NCBI RefSeq assembly: GCF_900114375.1
Contig: NZ_FOSV01000012.1
Span: 62,001-126,000, forward strand
DNA: 64,000 bases
DNA from: Methylorubrum salsuginis
GTDB lineage: Bacteria > Pseudomonadota > Alphaproteobacteria > Rhizobiales > Beijerinckiaceae
Direction: 5' to 3'
Below, in pieces: positions 63,858 through 64,000 of the stretch. The notes below the pieces were generated by a model, which was not told where the DNA came from, did no database searches, and was given only the letters and a program-made list of their open reading frames with translations. Numbering within the stretch: position 1 is the first letter of the stretch; every line of letters begins with the position of its first letter. Both the position numbers and the translations under genes were made by a program.

Positions 63858-64000
63858 TGCAGGCCATCGCGGAGCGGCACGGAACGATGCGGCGCGTGGA
63901 GCGCGAACTCGCCCGGCTCGACGGGCTGATCGCACGGGCGCGGCTGAGGCGGCGGCTGTTCCGGGGGCTTCGCGGCGGGCTCGGTGCTGGGGCGACGTTG
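63858..64000 (+). CDS. 5' fragment of an unidentified gene, truncated by window end
   Basis: Open frame from GTG 63858, preceded by AGGGGAGG, to the last base with no stop. The 47 visible residues are Arg/Leu/Glu-rich and helical (MRRVERELARLDGLIARARL), turning Gly/Ala-rich at the end, as before a membrane segment. No family recognised. Confidence 0.5.

Overview
The window is a high-GC alphaproteobacterial chromosome segment. Its best fit is a pink-pigmented methylotroph of the Methylobacterium/Methylorubrum type; this is an inference from gene order, codon bias and the aerobic anoxygenic photosynthesis cluster, not from a database match. Housekeeping genes are dense and mostly conventional. 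No tRNA, rRNA, CRISPR array, prophage or complete insertion sequence was recognised.

Left part (1-31 kb). A Tat-exported L,D-transpeptidase, an alpha/beta hydrolase and a glycosyltransferase come first. Then infC, which starts at AUU, is separated from rpmI-rplT-pheS-pheT by an inserted minus-strand pair (a glycosyltransferase and an amylo-alpha-1,6-glucosidase). A SEC-C protein, a ThiF/MoeB-type enzyme and dapE follow. Next is a strikingly AT-rich orphan membrane gene that ends inside dapE and is flanked by a 7-bp direct repeat, then truA, fmt, def, recR, pckA, ybaB, dnaX and the SRP RNA gene. The dnaX-ybaB-recR series is interrupted by pckA. After that come gnd-pgl and a three-heme cytochrome c.

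Photosynthesis island (29.8-52.3 kb). On the minus strand lie bchG, a pucC-type transporter, bchP, tspO and a small membrane protein, preceded by ppsR and aerR/ppaA. On the plus strand one compact series runs bchF-bchN-bchB-bchH-bchL-bchM-lhaA-puhA-puhB-puhC-orf98-acsF-puhE-hemA. It covers heme and bacteriochlorophyll synthesis (5-aminolevulinate, Mg chelation, methylation, oxidative ring closure, dark protochlorophyllide reduction, hydration, phytylation) and assembly of the reaction-centre H subunit and antenna. A TGT-N12-ACA site plus a near copy lie before bchG, and a near copy overlaps the -35 of a promoter before bchF. This suggests PpsR/AerR redox-light control of both arms from the same locus.

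Right part (52.3-64 kb). An RTX-type calcium-binding protein is followed by an AT-rich spacer, then clpA and clpS flanked by inverted copies of a ~77-bp repeat. A SPOR-fused D,D-carboxypeptidase, a membrane J-domain protein, a small AT-richer membrane protein, a DegP/HtrA protease, a 71-residue orphan, a DUF817-type membrane protein and the start of a truncated gene complete the window. Several families of intergenic palindromic repeats are scattered through it.

The strongest candidate for something undescribed is the AT-rich membrane/helix-hairpin-helix gene at 15412-16716.
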